In this document: piece by piece, positions 6,719 to 17,040 of the stretch | Layout of the letters: each line of letters starts with the position of its first letter | Position numbering within the stretch: the first letter of the stretch is position 1 | Assembly (NCBI GenBank): GCA_903970435.1 | Contig: CAJCIS010000007.1 | Location: forward strand, 1 to 38,456 | Direction of reading: 5' to 3' | From: Acidobacteriota bacterium | GTDB taxonomy: Bacteria; Pseudomonadota; Alphaproteobacteria; Acetobacterales; Acetobacteraceae | DNA length: 38,456 nt | Translations under genes and position numbers: made by a program | Notes under the pieces: model-generated | What the model saw: the letters and a program-made list of their open reading frames with translations, nothing else | What the model was told of the DNA's origin: nothing | The model's database searches: none

Positions 6719-9706
6719 ATGCCAGCCGACAGAAGCCCGATCCGCGATGCCGCTCTCGACGGTAAAGCTCCGCGCGCTTACGCCTTGGCGTTGCCCCCTA
6801 ACGTCGCCGCGTTGGAACAGGCGGCCGATGCGGCGCGTCGCCTCGGCTTTGACAGCTTGCTTGCGCTGGCCGCGAATCCCGCGGACCCTGCGTTGCAGGC
6901 TTACGGTCATGCGGCAGTGAATGAGTTCGCCCGCGCCGCGCACAACCAAGGGTTGATAGCATGGACAACTGTTTCGCTTGATCGTATTTGCTCCGATCAC
7001 GAATTGGTGGTGCAGTCGCCGGCAAAATCGTTCGGCACGCCGCCCCTTGCTCAAGCCGATGCCATCGATCCGCGCCAGCCGGTCGCGCGCGTGCGGGGTG
7101 TTGTCCGGTTGCGGCAACCATGGTGCGAGGTCGTGGGTAAATGGTGGCTGCATCAACTCGAACGGTTACGAGACCTGGGCCTTGACGGTTTTGTCCTGCT
7201 CGACTCCCACGCTGCCGGTGTCGCGCTCGCGTCAAGGCTGGTGCAGGTGGGCGAACGAATCGAAATGTTTCGAACCGCGTCGCCAGATTCGGTCGTTGAA
7301 GCCGGCAACGTGCTGCTCGGCGCGGAGTCGCGCGTTCGCGCCGCGCCGCTGCGCGCGGCAATGGCCTATGTAGGGCTGACCGCCGACGGCTGGGCGTTTG
7401 CAGAACCCAACGATGCCGGCCTGGATGCAACCGTGCTTGCTGTGAATGAAGCTTTGCGAACCCGCGGGCCGGGTGCGTCGGTGCGCCGTTGGACGGGCGC
7501 CGGCGCGAAGTTGGAAATCATTTCGCGATCAACGGACAACGGCGCGTTGCTGTTGGTGCGAAATCGCGCGCCGGCCCCGGCCGTCTGGCCACCTGAAAGA
7601 TTGCCTCCCTTGCCATGGCAACATTTTACCGCGGCATCGGGGTTCGACATGAACCGGATGGTCATTGCGCCGGGCGACGCGGTGTTGCTGCTGGCCCGTC
7701 CTCAGCCAAATGTGGTCGTGCCACCCGGGATGAAATTGGATGCGGCAACGGATCCTGCCCGGCGCGTCGTCATTACGCGCGTGTCACCGTCAGTTGATCG
7801 CGGCGCGTTCCCGGCGAAATCGGTGGTCGGCGATTGCGTGGCTATAGAGGCGGACCTGTTCGCCGATGGTCACGAGCAGTTGGCAGCTGCCGTGCTGACA
7901 CGGGCCATCGACGAAAAGGGCTGGGCCATCCAACCCATGCGTTTGGTGGCGAACGATGTCTGGAGCGCGTCCGTGCGGTTCACCCGCCTCGGCCGCCATG
8001 AAATGGTGATTGAGGCGTGGATCGACGAATGGGGTGGTTTCACGCGCGATCTTACCCGAAAAAATGATGCCGGGCAGGATGTGACGCTCGAGTTGCGCGA
8101 GGCCAGGTCGTTCATCGAAGCCGCGGCGGACAGGGCCCGCCCACAGACATCCGCGCAATTGTCGGCAACCTTGGCAGCTCTCGATGACGCGGATGCCGCT
8201 ACTTCCGTAAGCATAATATTGGCAGAGAAGCTTGCCACGGCGATGGCTGAGGCAGCCGACCGGCGGTTCCTTACGCGGAGTTTTGTCCAGCCGATCGAGG
8301 TTGAGCGAGAGGGCGCCCGGTTTGCCAGCTGGTACGAACTATTCCCGCGCTCGCAGAGCCAGGACAAGAAGCGGCATGGAAATTTTTCAGATGTCATTGC
8401 ACGATTGCCGCATATCGTGGCCATGGGATTCGATACGTTGTATTTTCCGCCGATCCATCCGATCGGGCAACGAAACAGAAAGGGGCCCAACAATTCGCTG
8501 CAGGCAGCGCCGTCTGACGTGGGTAGCCCGTACGCTATCGGTTCCGAGCTCGGGGGCCACAATGCCATTCACCCCGAGCTCGGCACGCTGGCGGACTTTC
8601 AGGCATTGATTGCCGCCGCGCACGAACAAGGCCTCGACCTCGCGCTCGATTTCGCGATCCAATGCGCGCCGGACCATCCTTGGTTGGCGGAACATCCCGG
8701 CTGGTTCGCATGGCGGCCTGACGGCACCGTCAAATATGCCGAAAATCCTCCCAAGAAATACCAGGATATCGTCAATGTCGACTTCTACGCACCGGATGCG
8801 GTACCAGAACTATGGGAAGCGCTGCGTGACGTGGTGCTGTTCTGGATAGAGCAAGGTGTGCGAACGTTCCGTGTAGATAACCCCCACACCAAACCATTGC
8901 CGTTTTGGCAATGGATGATCGCCGATGTGAAGGCCCGATTCCCCGAAGCACTTTTTCTTGCAGAGGCGTTCACGCGGCCGAAGCCCATGTATCAGCTCGC
9001 CAAGGTGGGATTTTCCCAATCCTACACGTATTTTACCTGGCGCAATGAGAAGGCGGAGCTGACATCTTACATGAACGAGCTCACGCAGACCGACGTCAGA
9101 CATTTCTTTCGCCCACATTTCTTCGTCAACACGCCCGACATCAATCCGGTGTTCCTGCAAACGGCCGGGCGTGCCGGCTTTCTAATCCGGGCGGCACTTG
9201 CCGCAACCCTCTCCGGCCTGTGGGGCGTTTATGCTGGTTTCGAGCTCTGCGAGGCCGACGCCTTGCCAGGGCGCGAAGAATATCTCGACAGCGAAAAATA
9301 CGAATTACGCCCGCGGCCGGATCGTGCGCCCGGTGATATCGTCGACGAAATCACGCACCTGAACCATCTGCGCCGTGCTGAACCGGCCCTGCAAAGTCAC
9401 CTCGGGCTGACATTCCAGGTGGTATTCAACGACAATATCCTTTACTACACCAAACAGGCGCCCGGCCATTCCGACCTTCTGCTGATCGCCGTCAGTCTTG
9501 ATCCTCATGGCGTGCAGGAGGCGGATTTCGAAGTGCCGCTCTGGCACTTTGGGTTGGCAGATGATGGGAGTGTGGACGTGGAGGATTTGGTGCGCGGCAG
9601 GCACTTCCGCTGGACCGGGAAGATCCAGCATTTACGCCTGGCGCCCGACCATCCCTACGCGATATGGCGCATAATGCCTTCTGCCGGGGCGGTGAACATT
9701 GTCTAA
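6719..9706 (+). CDS. glgE: GlgE: alpha-1,4-glucan:maltose-1-phosphate maltosyltransferase, with N-terminal extension
   Basis: A 995-residue GH13_3 enzyme that moves maltosyl units from maltose-1-phosphate to the non-reducing end of an alpha-1,4-glucan. Residues about 346-995 are the classical GlgE: an N/S domain beginning RRVVITRVSPSVDRG, then the barrel with HPIGQRNRKGPNN, FRVDNPHTKP (nucleophile Asp720), LAEAFTRP (acid/base Glu749) and NTPDINP (Asp807). The spacing of the first two equals that of the Streptomyces enzyme. Residues 1-345 are extra compared with the about 660-residue actinobacterial proteins and look like a degenerate GH13-like half-barrel without the catalytic set. The ATG at 6719 is preferred; the open frame runs back to 6368 but that part is arginine-rich and overlaps the divergent small gene. 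First gene of the operon; its stop overlaps treS by eight bases. Confidence 0.93.
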   Translation: MPADRSPIRDAALDGKAPRAYALALPPNVAALEQAADAARRLGFDSLLALAANPADPALQAYGHAAVNEFARAAHNQGLIAWTTVSLDRICSDHELVVQSPAKSFGTPPLAQADAIDPRQPVARVRGVVRLRQPWCEVVGKWWLHQLERLRDLGLDGFVLLDSHAAGVALASRLVQVGERIEMFRTASPDSVVEAGNVLLGAESRVRAAPLRAAMAYVGLTADGWAFAEPNDAGLDATVLAVNEALRTRGPGASVRRWTGAGAKLEIISRSTDNGALLLVRNRAPAPAVWPPERLPPLPWQHFTAASGFDMNRMVIAPGDAVLLLARPQPNVVVPPGMKLDAATDPARRVVITRVSPSVDRGAFPAKSVVGDCVAIEADLFADGHEQLAAAVLTRAIDEKGWAIQPMRLVANDVWSASVRFTRLGRHEMVIEAWIDEWGGFTRDLTRKNDAGQDVTLELREARSFIEAAADRARPQTSAQLSATLAALDDADAATSVSIILAEKLATAMAEAADRRFLTRSFVQPIEVEREGARFASWYELFPRSQSQDKKRHGNFSDVIARLPHIVAMGFDTLYFPPIHPIGQRNRKGPNNSLQAAPSDVGSPYAIGSELGGHNAIHPELGTLADFQALIAAAHEQGLDLALDFAIQCAPDHPWLAEHPGWFAWRPDGTVKYAENPPKKYQDIVNVDFYAPDAVPELWEALRDVVLFWIEQGVRTFRVDNPHTKPLPFWQWMIADVKARFPEALFLAEAFTRPKPMYQLAKVGFSQSYTYFTWRNEKAELTSYMNELTQTDVRHFFRPHFFVNTPDINPVFLQTAGRAGFLIRAALAATLSGLWGVYAGFELCEADALPGREEYLDSEKYELRPRPDRAPGDIVDEITHLNHLRRAEPALQSHLGLTFQVVFNDNILYYTKQAPGHSDLLLIAVSLDPHGVQEADFEVPLWHFGLADDGSVDVEDLVRGRHFRWTGKIQHLRLAPDHPYAIWRIMPSAGAVNIV

Positions 9707-12700
9707 TCGCAAAATGTCCAAGCTGCCAAGCAACCCGCTCTGGTACAAGGATGCGGTGATTTATCAGCTGCACGTCAAATCGTATTTCGACTCCGACAAC
9801 GATGGGGTTGGCGATTTTCCGGGCCTGATCCAGCGCCTGAATTACCTCGCCGAAATGGGTGTAAACTGCCTTTGGCTGTTGCCCTTCTATCCTTCGCCGC
9901 GCCGAGACGATGGCTATGACATCTCCGATTACCGCAATGTGCATCCGGAATATGGCAAACTGTCCGACGTAAAGCGTTTTATTTACGAAGCGCATGCACG
10001 CGGAATTCGCGTCATTACTGAACTCGTCATCAATCACACATCAGATCAGCATCCCTGGTTCCAGCGCGCACGCCGGGCGAAAAAGGGTTCTGCGGCGCGC
10101 AACTTCTACGTCTGGTCAGATACCGACAAGGCCTACGCGGGCACGCGCATCATCTTTCTTGACACGGAAAAATCCAACTGGACATGGGATGAAGAGGCAA
10201 AAGCCTATTTCTGGCATCGTTTCTATTCGCATCAGCCGGATCTGAACTTCGACAATCCGCTTGTGCTGAAAGCGGTGCTGTCGGTGATGCGGTTTTGGCT
10301 GGACCTGGGGGTGGACGGCTTGCGTTTGGATGCGGTGCCGTATCTGGCGGAGCGTGAGGGGACCAGCAACGAAAATCTGGAGGAAACGCACGAAATTCTG
10401 CGCAAGATACGCGCGGCGCTCGACCGTGATTACACCGACCGTGTGTTGCTGGCCGAAGCGAACATGTGGCCGGAGGATACGCAGCAATATTTTGGCCGCA
10501 ATGCCGACGAATGCCACATGGCGTTTCATTTCCCGCTCATGCCGCGCATGTATATGGCCATTGCGCAGGAAGACCGGTTCCCGATATCCGATATCATGCG
10601 GCAGACGCCGGATATTCCGGAGAGTTGTCAGTGGGCGATTTTTCTGCGCAATCATGATGAGCTGACCTTGGAGATGGTCACCGACAAGGAGCGGGACTAT
10701 CTGTGGGAAACCTATGCATCGGACCGCAGGGCACGCATCAATCTCGGTATTCGCCGTCGTCTCGCGCCATTGCTGGAGCGTGACCGGCGGCGTATCGAAT
10801 TGATGAATTGCCTGCTGCTGACCATGCCGGGAACGCCGGTTCTCTATTACGGTGACGAAATCGGCATGGGCGACAATGTGCATTTGGGTGACCGCGACGG
10901 TGTGCGCACTCCCATGCAATGGTCGGGCGATCGTAACGGCGGCTTCTCCCGCGCCGATCCCGCGAGCCTGGTGCTGCCGACCATTCAGGATCCGCTCTAC
11001 GGCTACCAGGCGGTCAATGTTGAAGCGCAATGGCGAGATCCGCATTCGCTTTTGAACTGGACGCGGCGCATGCTGGTGGTGCGCCGGCAGCATCAGGCAT
11101 TCGGCCGTGGCACACAACGTTTTCTCCGTCCCATGAACCGGAAGGTGTTGGCGTATCTGCGCGAATATGACGGCGAATCCATACTGTGCGTCGCGAACGT
11201 GTCGCGCGCCGCCCAGGCGGTCGAGCTCGATCTCAGCGAGTTTGCCGGACGTGTGCCGGTGGAGCTTTCCGGCCGGATGTCATTCCCAAAAATCGGCCAA
11301 CTCACCTACCTCATCACTTTGCCGCCCTACGGATTTGCCTGGTTCCTGCTGAGCACCGACGCAGAGGCGCCGGCATGGAGTTCGGCAACACCTGGCAGGC
11401 AGGACGAGATGTATACGTTCGTACTAAGGAACGGTCTGGCGGATATTGTCTCCGGCAAGGCGCGGCATGTGCTTCAGCACGAGTTGCTGCCTGGCTATAT
11501 CGCACAACGGCGATGGTTTCAAAACAAGGACGAAGAAGTCGGCGGCGTGGAGATCAGCGCCTTCGATGCTTTGCCGGGCGCGGGGCAGGAGGCGATGTTT
11601 GTCGAGTTGTGCTTGCACGTCAACGAGCGATTTGAGCGGTACACGCTTCCTCTTACCGTTGCGTGGGAGGATGCAACGCCGCATCCCTTTGAAGCGCCAT
11701 TGGCCCTCGCACGGGTGCGTCGCGGCCGCCGCGTGGGATTACTGACGGATGCGTTCGCCTCGCCGGTGCTGCCACGGGCCATGATCCTTGGCTTGAAAGG
11801 CAAGGCCGTGGTTGAATTGGAATGCGGCGGCCGCATCGTATGCCGCCCAACAATTGCCATGGACACGGCTGAACTGGATGACGATGCCGAAATCCACTGG
11901 CCGGGCACTGAACAAACCAACTCCACACTGCTGATTGGTCATCAGGCGGTCGTCAAGATGTTTCGGCGATTGACCGCCGGAACCCATCCTGAGGCCGAAA
12001 TGAGCCGTATGCTGACCGAGCGGGGTTTTGGCGGGGCGCCTGCCCTGCTGGGCGACATCGTGCGCATCGGCTCGGACGGCCAGGAATACACGCTCGCCGT
12101 CATGCAGAAGTTTGTCGACAATCAAGGTGATGGTTGGGCGTGGAGCCTCGACCTTCTGAAGCGCATTGTCGAGGAGGGGTCGACACCGTTCGGCCGGGAC
12201 GAATCCTCCGTGTTTGGTCCCTATACCACGTTTGCGCGCACACTGGGGCGGCGCCTTGGTGAAATGCATGCGACTTTAGCCCAGCCCAGCGAAAACCCCG
12301 ATTTCGCGCCCACCCATGCTACGTCCGACGATGTTGAGGCCTGGAGAAATCAGGCCAGCGAAGAACTTGCGCACGCCATCGACAGTTTGGCCAGCCGCGC
12401 GAACCTGTCGGATGCGGACGCCGAATTGGCGCGTGCCATTGCAAAGAATCGTTCCGGGCTATCACGGGCGATGGAACGCATGGCGTCCGGCGGTGAAGGC
12501 GCCTTGCGCATACGCATTCATGGTGATCTCCATCTGGGGCAGGTACTGGTTGCCGGCGCGGACGTGCAAATCATCGATTTCGAAGGAGAGCCCAAGAAGT
12601 CATTGGCGGTGCGCCGCGCGAAGGCTAGCCCATTCCGCGACATTGCCGGCCTTATCAGGTCTTTTGACTATGTGGCGGCGCAGATTGGCCGTAATGTCCA

Positions 12701-12974
12701 GGTGAATGAAGCCGCGACCGAAGGCGGTGCGCGCGCCGAAGACCTGTTGCAACGTTTTCGCAGCGAGGCGGAGGCGGCAATGTTGGCAGGATATGGCGAA
12801 GGGTCCGGCGACGCGTTGCCCCCCATCAACCAAGGCCTGCTCGACCTGTTTGTTTTGGAGAAGGCGGCGTATGAAATTGGTTACGAGGCTGCAAATCGGC
12901 CGGATTGGCTGGCCGTCCCGTTACGTGGTTTGGCGCGCCTGATGAACCATATCCTCGAGGAGGCGCCAGCATGA
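9699..12974 (+). CDS. treS: Trehalose synthase / maltokinase fusion (TreS-Mak)
   Basis: A 1091-residue bifunctional enzyme. Residues about 10-550 are TreS, a GH13_16 isomerase converting trehalose and maltose; catalytic residues are Asp211 ([11 protein letters not shown]), Glu253 (LLAEANMW) and Asp320 (RNHDEL). Residues about 565-1091 are maltokinase, starting [15 protein letters not shown] and carrying the kinase catalytic loop HGDLHLGQ (Asp943) and the metal site IIDFEGEP (Asp960). The kinase phosphorylates maltose with ATP, giving the maltose-1-phosphate used by GlgE. The TTG at 9699 overlaps the glgE stop; an ATG 15 bases later is an alternative start with no better ribosome site. It overlaps glgB by an ATGA, so the genes are translationally coupled. 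Such fusions are common where GlgE occurs in proteobacteria. Confidence 0.93.
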   Translation: MSNRKMSKLPSNPLWYKDAVIYQLHVKSYFDSDNDGVGDFPGLIQRLNYLAEMGVNCLWLLPFYPSPRRDDGYDISDYRNVHPEYGKLSDVKRFIYEAHARGIRVITELVINHTSDQHPWFQRARRAKKGSAARNFYVWSDTDKAYAGTRIIFLDTEKSNWTWDEEAKAYFWHRFYSHQPDLNFDNPLVLKAVLSVMRFWLDLGVDGLRLDAVPYLAEREGTSNENLEETHEILRKIRAALDRDYTDRVLLAEANMWPEDTQQYFGRNADECHMAFHFPLMPRMYMAIAQEDRFPISDIMRQTPDIPESCQWAIFLRNHDELTLEMVTDKERDYLWETYASDRRARINLGIRRRLAPLLERDRRRIELMNCLLLTMPGTPVLYYGDEIGMGDNVHLGDRDGVRTPMQWSGDRNGGFSRADPASLVLPTIQDPLYGYQAVNVEAQWRDPHSLLNWTRRMLVVRRQHQAFGRGTQRFLRPMNRKVLAYLREYDGESILCVANVSRAAQAVELDLSEFAGRVPVELSGRMSFPKIGQLTYLITLPPYGFAWFLLSTDAEAPAWSSATPGRQDEMYTFVLRNGLADIVSGKARHVLQHELLPGYIAQRRWFQNKDEEVGGVEISAFDALPGAGQEAMFVELCLHVNERFERYTLPLTVAWEDATPHPFEAPLALARVRRGRRVGLLTDAFASPVLPRAMILGLKGKAVVELECGGRIVCRPTIAMDTAELDDDAEIHWPGTEQTNSTLLIGHQAVVKMFRRLTAGTHPEAEMSRMLTERGFGGAPALLGDIVRIGSDGQEYTLAVMQKFVDNQGDGWAWSLDLLKRIVEEGSTPFGRDESSVFGPYTTFARTLGRRLGEMHATLAQPSENPDFAPTHATSDDVEAWRNQASEELAHAIDSLASRANLSDADAELARAIAKNRSGLSRAMERMASGGEGALRIRIHGDLHLGQVLVAGADVQIIDFEGEPKKSLAVRRAKASPFRDIAGLIRSFDYVAAQIGRNVQVNEAATEGGARAEDLLQRFRSEAEAAMLAGYGEGSGDALPPINQGLLDLFVLEKAAYEIGYEAANRPDWLAVPLRGLARLMNHILEEAPA

Positions 12975-15250
12975 CAGAGGATTCCGTGGATACCTCCGGC
13001 CAGCGAGGTGACAATCAGGCGAACCTGACAGATATCGAATCAGTTTATCGGAGCGGGTTGAATGACGGACGCTTGACCGATCCACTTGCTGCGGAAGCAC
13101 TCGCCCAAGGTATCGTGGGTGACCCGTTCTCTATTCTTGGGCCACATGAGACGCAGTCCGGAACGGTCGTGCGGGCCTTCCTGCCTGGTGCCGAATCTGT
13201 GAGCGTTGTGGCGCGGGAAAATGCGGGCGTGCTGGCTGAATTGCGGCCAGAGGGGAATGCCGGACTATTTAGCGGTGTCATCCCGAACCTGGTGCCATAT
13301 ATGTTGCGCATCAAGTGGCCAGGGGGAATACAGGAGACCGAGGACCCTTACAGTTTCGGCCTGCTGCTCGGCGCGACAGACCTGTATTTGTTTTCCGAAG
13401 GAGCCCATTGGCAATTGTCGGAAAAATTTGGCGCGGCTGCAACCACCCATGAAGGGGTGGACGGGGTGCGGTTTGCTGTCTGGGCGCCAAACGCAAGGCG
13501 CGTTTCGGTTGTCGGCAACTTCAATACGTGGGACGGGCGCCGGCATACGATGCGAAAACGTATCGAGGCAGGTGTGTGGGAGCTGTTTGTTCCCCGTTTG
13601 CGGGCGGGGGAGCACTACAAGTATGAAATTCTGGGGCCGGACGGTCAGGTGCAGCCACTAAAGGCCGATCCGTTGGGCCGCCGCACCGAAGCCCCGCCAT
13701 CGACAGCTTCTGTTGTGACCGATCCCACCCCGTTTACATGGAGTGATCAGGAATGGATTGCATCACGTGCGAAACGGCAAGGTGCTGACGCACCTATGTC
13801 GATCTATGAGGTTCATGCCGGCTCATGGCTTCGCCCGGATGGCAACGCAGGGTCCGTGCTTGATTGGAGCGGCTTGGCCGAACGCCTGATACCCTATGTC
13901 GTAAGGCTCGGTTTTACGCATATCGAATTCCTGCCGATTATGGAACATCCATTTGGCGGCTCATGGGGATACCAACCGCTGTCGCAATTCGCACCGACGG
14001 CACGCTACGGGTCGCCAGCCGATTTTGCAGAGTTTGTCGATTCGTGTCACGACCAGGGCGTCGGCGTCCTATTGGATTGGGTGCCGGCTCATTTTCCAAC
14101 TGATGCTTACGGCCTGGCACTCTTCGACGGTACTCATTTATATGAACACGCCGATCCGCGGGAAGGGCTGCAACAGGATTGGAACACCTTGGTGTACAAT
14201 CTTGGCCGGACAGAAGTGCAAGGCTTCCTGATTGCCAGCGGGCTTTATTGGCTTGAGACATTTCATGTCGACGGGCTTCGCGTCGATGCGGTAGCCTCCA
14301 TGCTCTACCGTGACTATTCGCGTGGACCAGGTCAATGGACACCGAACATCTACGGCGGCCGTGAAAATCTGGAAGCGATCGCGTTCTTGAAACGCATGAA
14401 TACCGTTGTGGCGGAACGATGCCCGGGCGCCGTGACCATTGCCGAAGAATCCACAGCGTGGCCGGGCGTTTCGGCGCCGGTATCATCGGGCGGGCTCGGC
14501 TTCAGCTTCAAGTGGAACATGGGCTGGATGCACGACACGCTGAAATATTATGGGAAGGACCCGATCTATCGCTCGTGGGAACACGGGGATATTACATTCG
14601 GGTTGATCTACGCATTTTCCGAGCGCTTCGTTTTGCCGCTGTCGCATGACGAAGTCGTGCATGGCAAAGGATCGCTCTATCGGCGGGCGCCCGGCGATGC
14701 GTGGCAGAAATCGGCGAATCTGCGCGCCTATTTCAGTTTCATGTGGACGCATCCTGGCAAGAAGCTGCTATTCATGGGTGGTGAGATCGGCCAGGATCGT
14801 GAGTGGAACCATGACGGCGAAATCGATTGGGCATTATTGGATGATCCGCTTCATGCGGGCCTGCAACGCCTGGTCGGCGACCTCAACCGGCTCTATCGCG
14901 GCATGCCCGCGCTTCACGAAGGTGATTGTGAGAGCTGGGGTTTTGCCTGGGTCATCGGCGACGCTGCGGCCGATAGCGTATTCGCCTATTTGCGGCGGGA
15001 TCGGGCGGGACGGCCTGCACTCGTCGTTCTGAACATGACGCCGGCCGTCCGGGAGGATTATCGGGTTGGCGTCCCCGCCGAAGGTTTCTGGAGGGAACTG
15101 TTGAACAGTGATTCAGAGATTTACGGCGGCAGCAATGTCGGGAATGCGGGGGCCGTGCAAGCAGATCCCGTTGCGATGCACGGGCATGATTGGTCGTTGC
15201 GGCTTCGCTTGCCGCCTCTGGCGGCCCTCATCCTCGAAGGCGGCGCATGA
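12971..15250 (+). CDS. glgB: 1,4-alpha-glucan branching enzyme
   Basis: A 759-residue GH13_9 enzyme that cuts an alpha-1,4 chain and rejoins it as an alpha-1,6 branch, here on the glucan built by GlgE. Residues about 40-150 form the N1 region and about 155-270 the CBM48 domain ([24 protein letters not shown]). The barrel follows with [18 protein letters not shown] (nucleophile Asp439), TIAEEST (Glu492) and [12 protein letters not shown] (Asp560). A strong GAGGAGG before the ATG at 12971 and the ATGA overlap with treS settle the start; the longer frame from 12905 is rejected. Length is close to the 730-residue E. coli enzyme. Confidence 0.95.
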   Translation: MTEDSVDTSGQRGDNQANLTDIESVYRSGLNDGRLTDPLAAEALAQGIVGDPFSILGPHETQSGTVVRAFLPGAESVSVVARENAGVLAELRPEGNAGLFSGVIPNLVPYMLRIKWPGGIQETEDPYSFGLLLGATDLYLFSEGAHWQLSEKFGAAATTHEGVDGVRFAVWAPNARRVSVVGNFNTWDGRRHTMRKRIEAGVWELFVPRLRAGEHYKYEILGPDGQVQPLKADPLGRRTEAPPSTASVVTDPTPFTWSDQEWIASRAKRQGADAPMSIYEVHAGSWLRPDGNAGSVLDWSGLAERLIPYVVRLGFTHIEFLPIMEHPFGGSWGYQPLSQFAPTARYGSPADFAEFVDSCHDQGVGVLLDWVPAHFPTDAYGLALFDGTHLYEHADPREGLQQDWNTLVYNLGRTEVQGFLIASGLYWLETFHVDGLRVDAVASMLYRDYSRGPGQWTPNIYGGRENLEAIAFLKRMNTVVAERCPGAVTIAEESTAWPGVSAPVSSGGLGFSFKWNMGWMHDTLKYYGKDPIYRSWEHGDITFGLIYAFSERFVLPLSHDEVVHGKGSLYRRAPGDAWQKSANLRAYFSFMWTHPGKKLLFMGGEIGQDREWNHDGEIDWALLDDPLHAGLQRLVGDLNRLYRGMPALHEGDCESWGFAWVIGDAAADSVFAYLRRDRAGRPALVVLNMTPAVREDYRVGVPAEGFWRELLNSDSEIYGGSNVGNAGAVQADPVAMHGHDWSLRLRLPPLAALILEGGA

Positions 15251-17040
15251 AGGTTCAGGGGTTGGGTGCGGGTGACCTCGCTGCGGACATGTCGGAAGGC
15301 GTGGATCCGGACAGCATTTCTTTCCGCTTCGGTCCGGTGGTGCAGGGCAACGAGGTACTGTTTCAAGTCTGGGCGCCGGACGCTCGAATCGTCTCGGTGC
15401 GCGTCGAAACTCGTTCGCCGGTCGGCTTGGTGCAAGATCAGGACGGCTATTGGAAGGTCCGGTGCGAGGCTGCGCCCGGCGATGTGTACAAATTCGACAT
15501 TGATGGTCTGATTGTGCCCGATCCGGCCTCGCGGTTTCAGCCGCAGGACACCGGCGGCCCCAGTCAAATCGTGGCACCCGACAGGTATAAATGGAAGAAC
15601 CGTTATTGGCACGGCCGGCCCTGGGAAGAGGCGGTGTTGTACGAAGCGCATGTCGGTGTGTGCGGTGGTTATGACGGTTTGCGGCACCGTTTGCCTGAGC
15701 TTGCGGCGTTGGGCATTACGGCGCTGGAACTCATGCCCATCGGGGAATTCGCGGGCGCGCGCAACTGGGGCTACGACGGGGTCATGCCGTTCGCGCCGGA
15801 CAGCGCCTATGGCACGCCCGATGATTTGCGAGCCTTGGTAGATGAAGCGCACGGCCACGGCATGATGATGTTTCTGGACGTGGTGTATAACCATTTCGGT
15901 CCGGAAGGTAACTTCCTTCCCGCCTATGCATCGCGTTTCTTTGACGAAGCAACGCCAACACCATGGGGCGCGGCCATCGATTTTCATCAGCCCGCGGTGC
16001 GGCGTTTTTTTAAGGAGAATGCGCTGTATTGGCTCAAGGAGTTTCGATTTGACGGGCTGCGGCTGGACGCAGTGCACGCCATTGCTGACCGTACTTGGCT
16101 GACAGAAATGGCGGCGCTTGTGCGCGCCAGTTTCCGGGACAGGCACGTTCACCTCGTGCTTGAAAATGAACATAACGATGCGGCGCTGCTTGGCGCTGGT
16201 TTTAATGCGCAATGGAGCGACGACTTTCATAATGTCGTGCACGTGCTGCTCACGGGGGAGACACACGCCTATTACACCGACTTTGCGGAGCAGCCGGCTA
16301 AGAAACTTGCAAGATGCCTGGCCGAGGGTTTCATCTATCAGGGTGAGGGTTCGCCAAACCACGGTGGACGCCCGCGTGGCCAACAGAGCGGGCATTTGCC
16401 GCCAACCTCGTTTGTTGCGTTTCTGCAGAACCATGACCAAGTTGGCAACCGGGCCCTGGGTGAGCGGCTGACGTTGCTCGCGCCGCCCGCGGCGTTGAAG
16501 GCGGCCATGGCATTGATGTTGCTGTGCCCGCAGATACCCATGCTTTTCATGGGTGAAGAGGACGGGGCACGCGAACCGTTCCTTTTCTTTACCGACTTTC
16601 ACGGTGAGCTTGCGGACGCCGTGCGCGAGGGCCGCCGGAAAGAATTCGCGAAATTCCCGGCTTTCGCCGATCCCCACGCACGCGAGGCAATCCCCGACCC
16701 GAATGACGCGTGCAGTTTCGAAGCCTCGCGATGGAGTGCCTGGGCGCCGGATGCGCAAGAGTGGCACGATTTCATTCAACATCTGATTTCGTTGCGGCGT
16801 AACAGCATCATACCCGGCCTACGTGGTGCGCGTGCCTTGGGCGCGGAGGTATTGGGCGAGGCGGCCGTGCAGGCAAGCTGGCGGATGGGTAACGGCACAA
16901 CCCTCATTTTGGCAGCCAACTTTGATAACGATGCGGTTTCCATGGTGCGGCCTGATCTCACGCCGTTATTCGGTTCGCTGGCGGAGGGGAATGGTCTGCC
17001 GGGCATGTCGACCTATGCGTGGCTGGCGCCCGCGCCATGA
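15247..17040 (+). CDS. treZ: Maltooligosyltrehalose trehalohydrolase
   Basis: A 597-residue GH13_10 enzyme that releases trehalose from the maltooligosyltrehalose made by TreY. A CBM48-like N-terminal domain ([16 protein letters not shown], about residues 35-115) precedes the barrel ([17 protein letters not shown] in place of the usual EIHVGTFT). Catalytic residues are Asp274 ([12 protein letters not shown]), Glu306 (LVLENEHND) and Asp397 ([15 protein letters not shown]). It starts at the ATGA overlap with glgB, with GAAGG upstream, and ends in an ATGA overlap with treY. A 553-codon open frame on the opposite strand is a composition shadow. Confidence 0.93.
   Translation: MKVQGLGAGDLAADMSEGVDPDSISFRFGPVVQGNEVLFQVWAPDARIVSVRVETRSPVGLVQDQDGYWKVRCEAAPGDVYKFDIDGLIVPDPASRFQPQDTGGPSQIVAPDRYKWKNRYWHGRPWEEAVLYEAHVGVCGGYDGLRHRLPELAALGITALELMPIGEFAGARNWGYDGVMPFAPDSAYGTPDDLRALVDEAHGHGMMMFLDVVYNHFGPEGNFLPAYASRFFDEATPTPWGAAIDFHQPAVRRFFKENALYWLKEFRFDGLRLDAVHAIADRTWLTEMAALVRASFRDRHVHLVLENEHNDAALLGAGFNAQWSDDFHNVVHVLLTGETHAYYTDFAEQPAKKLARCLAEGFIYQGEGSPNHGGRPRGQQSGHLPPTSFVAFLQNHDQVGNRALGERLTLLAPPAALKAAMALMLLCPQIPMLFMGEEDGAREPFLFFTDFHGELADAVREGRRKEFAKFPAFADPHAREAIPDPNDACSFEASRWSAWAPDAQEWHDFIQHLISLRRNSIIPGLRGARALGAEVLGEAAVQASWRMGNGTTLILAANFDNDAVSMVRPDLTPLFGSLAEGNGLPGMSTYAWLAPAP

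Noticed and set aside
15121-16782. 553-codon open frame antisense to treZ
   Set aside because: It lies fully inside treZ, has no ribosome site or family features, and long antisense frames are expected in GC-rich coding DNA with strong third-position bias.
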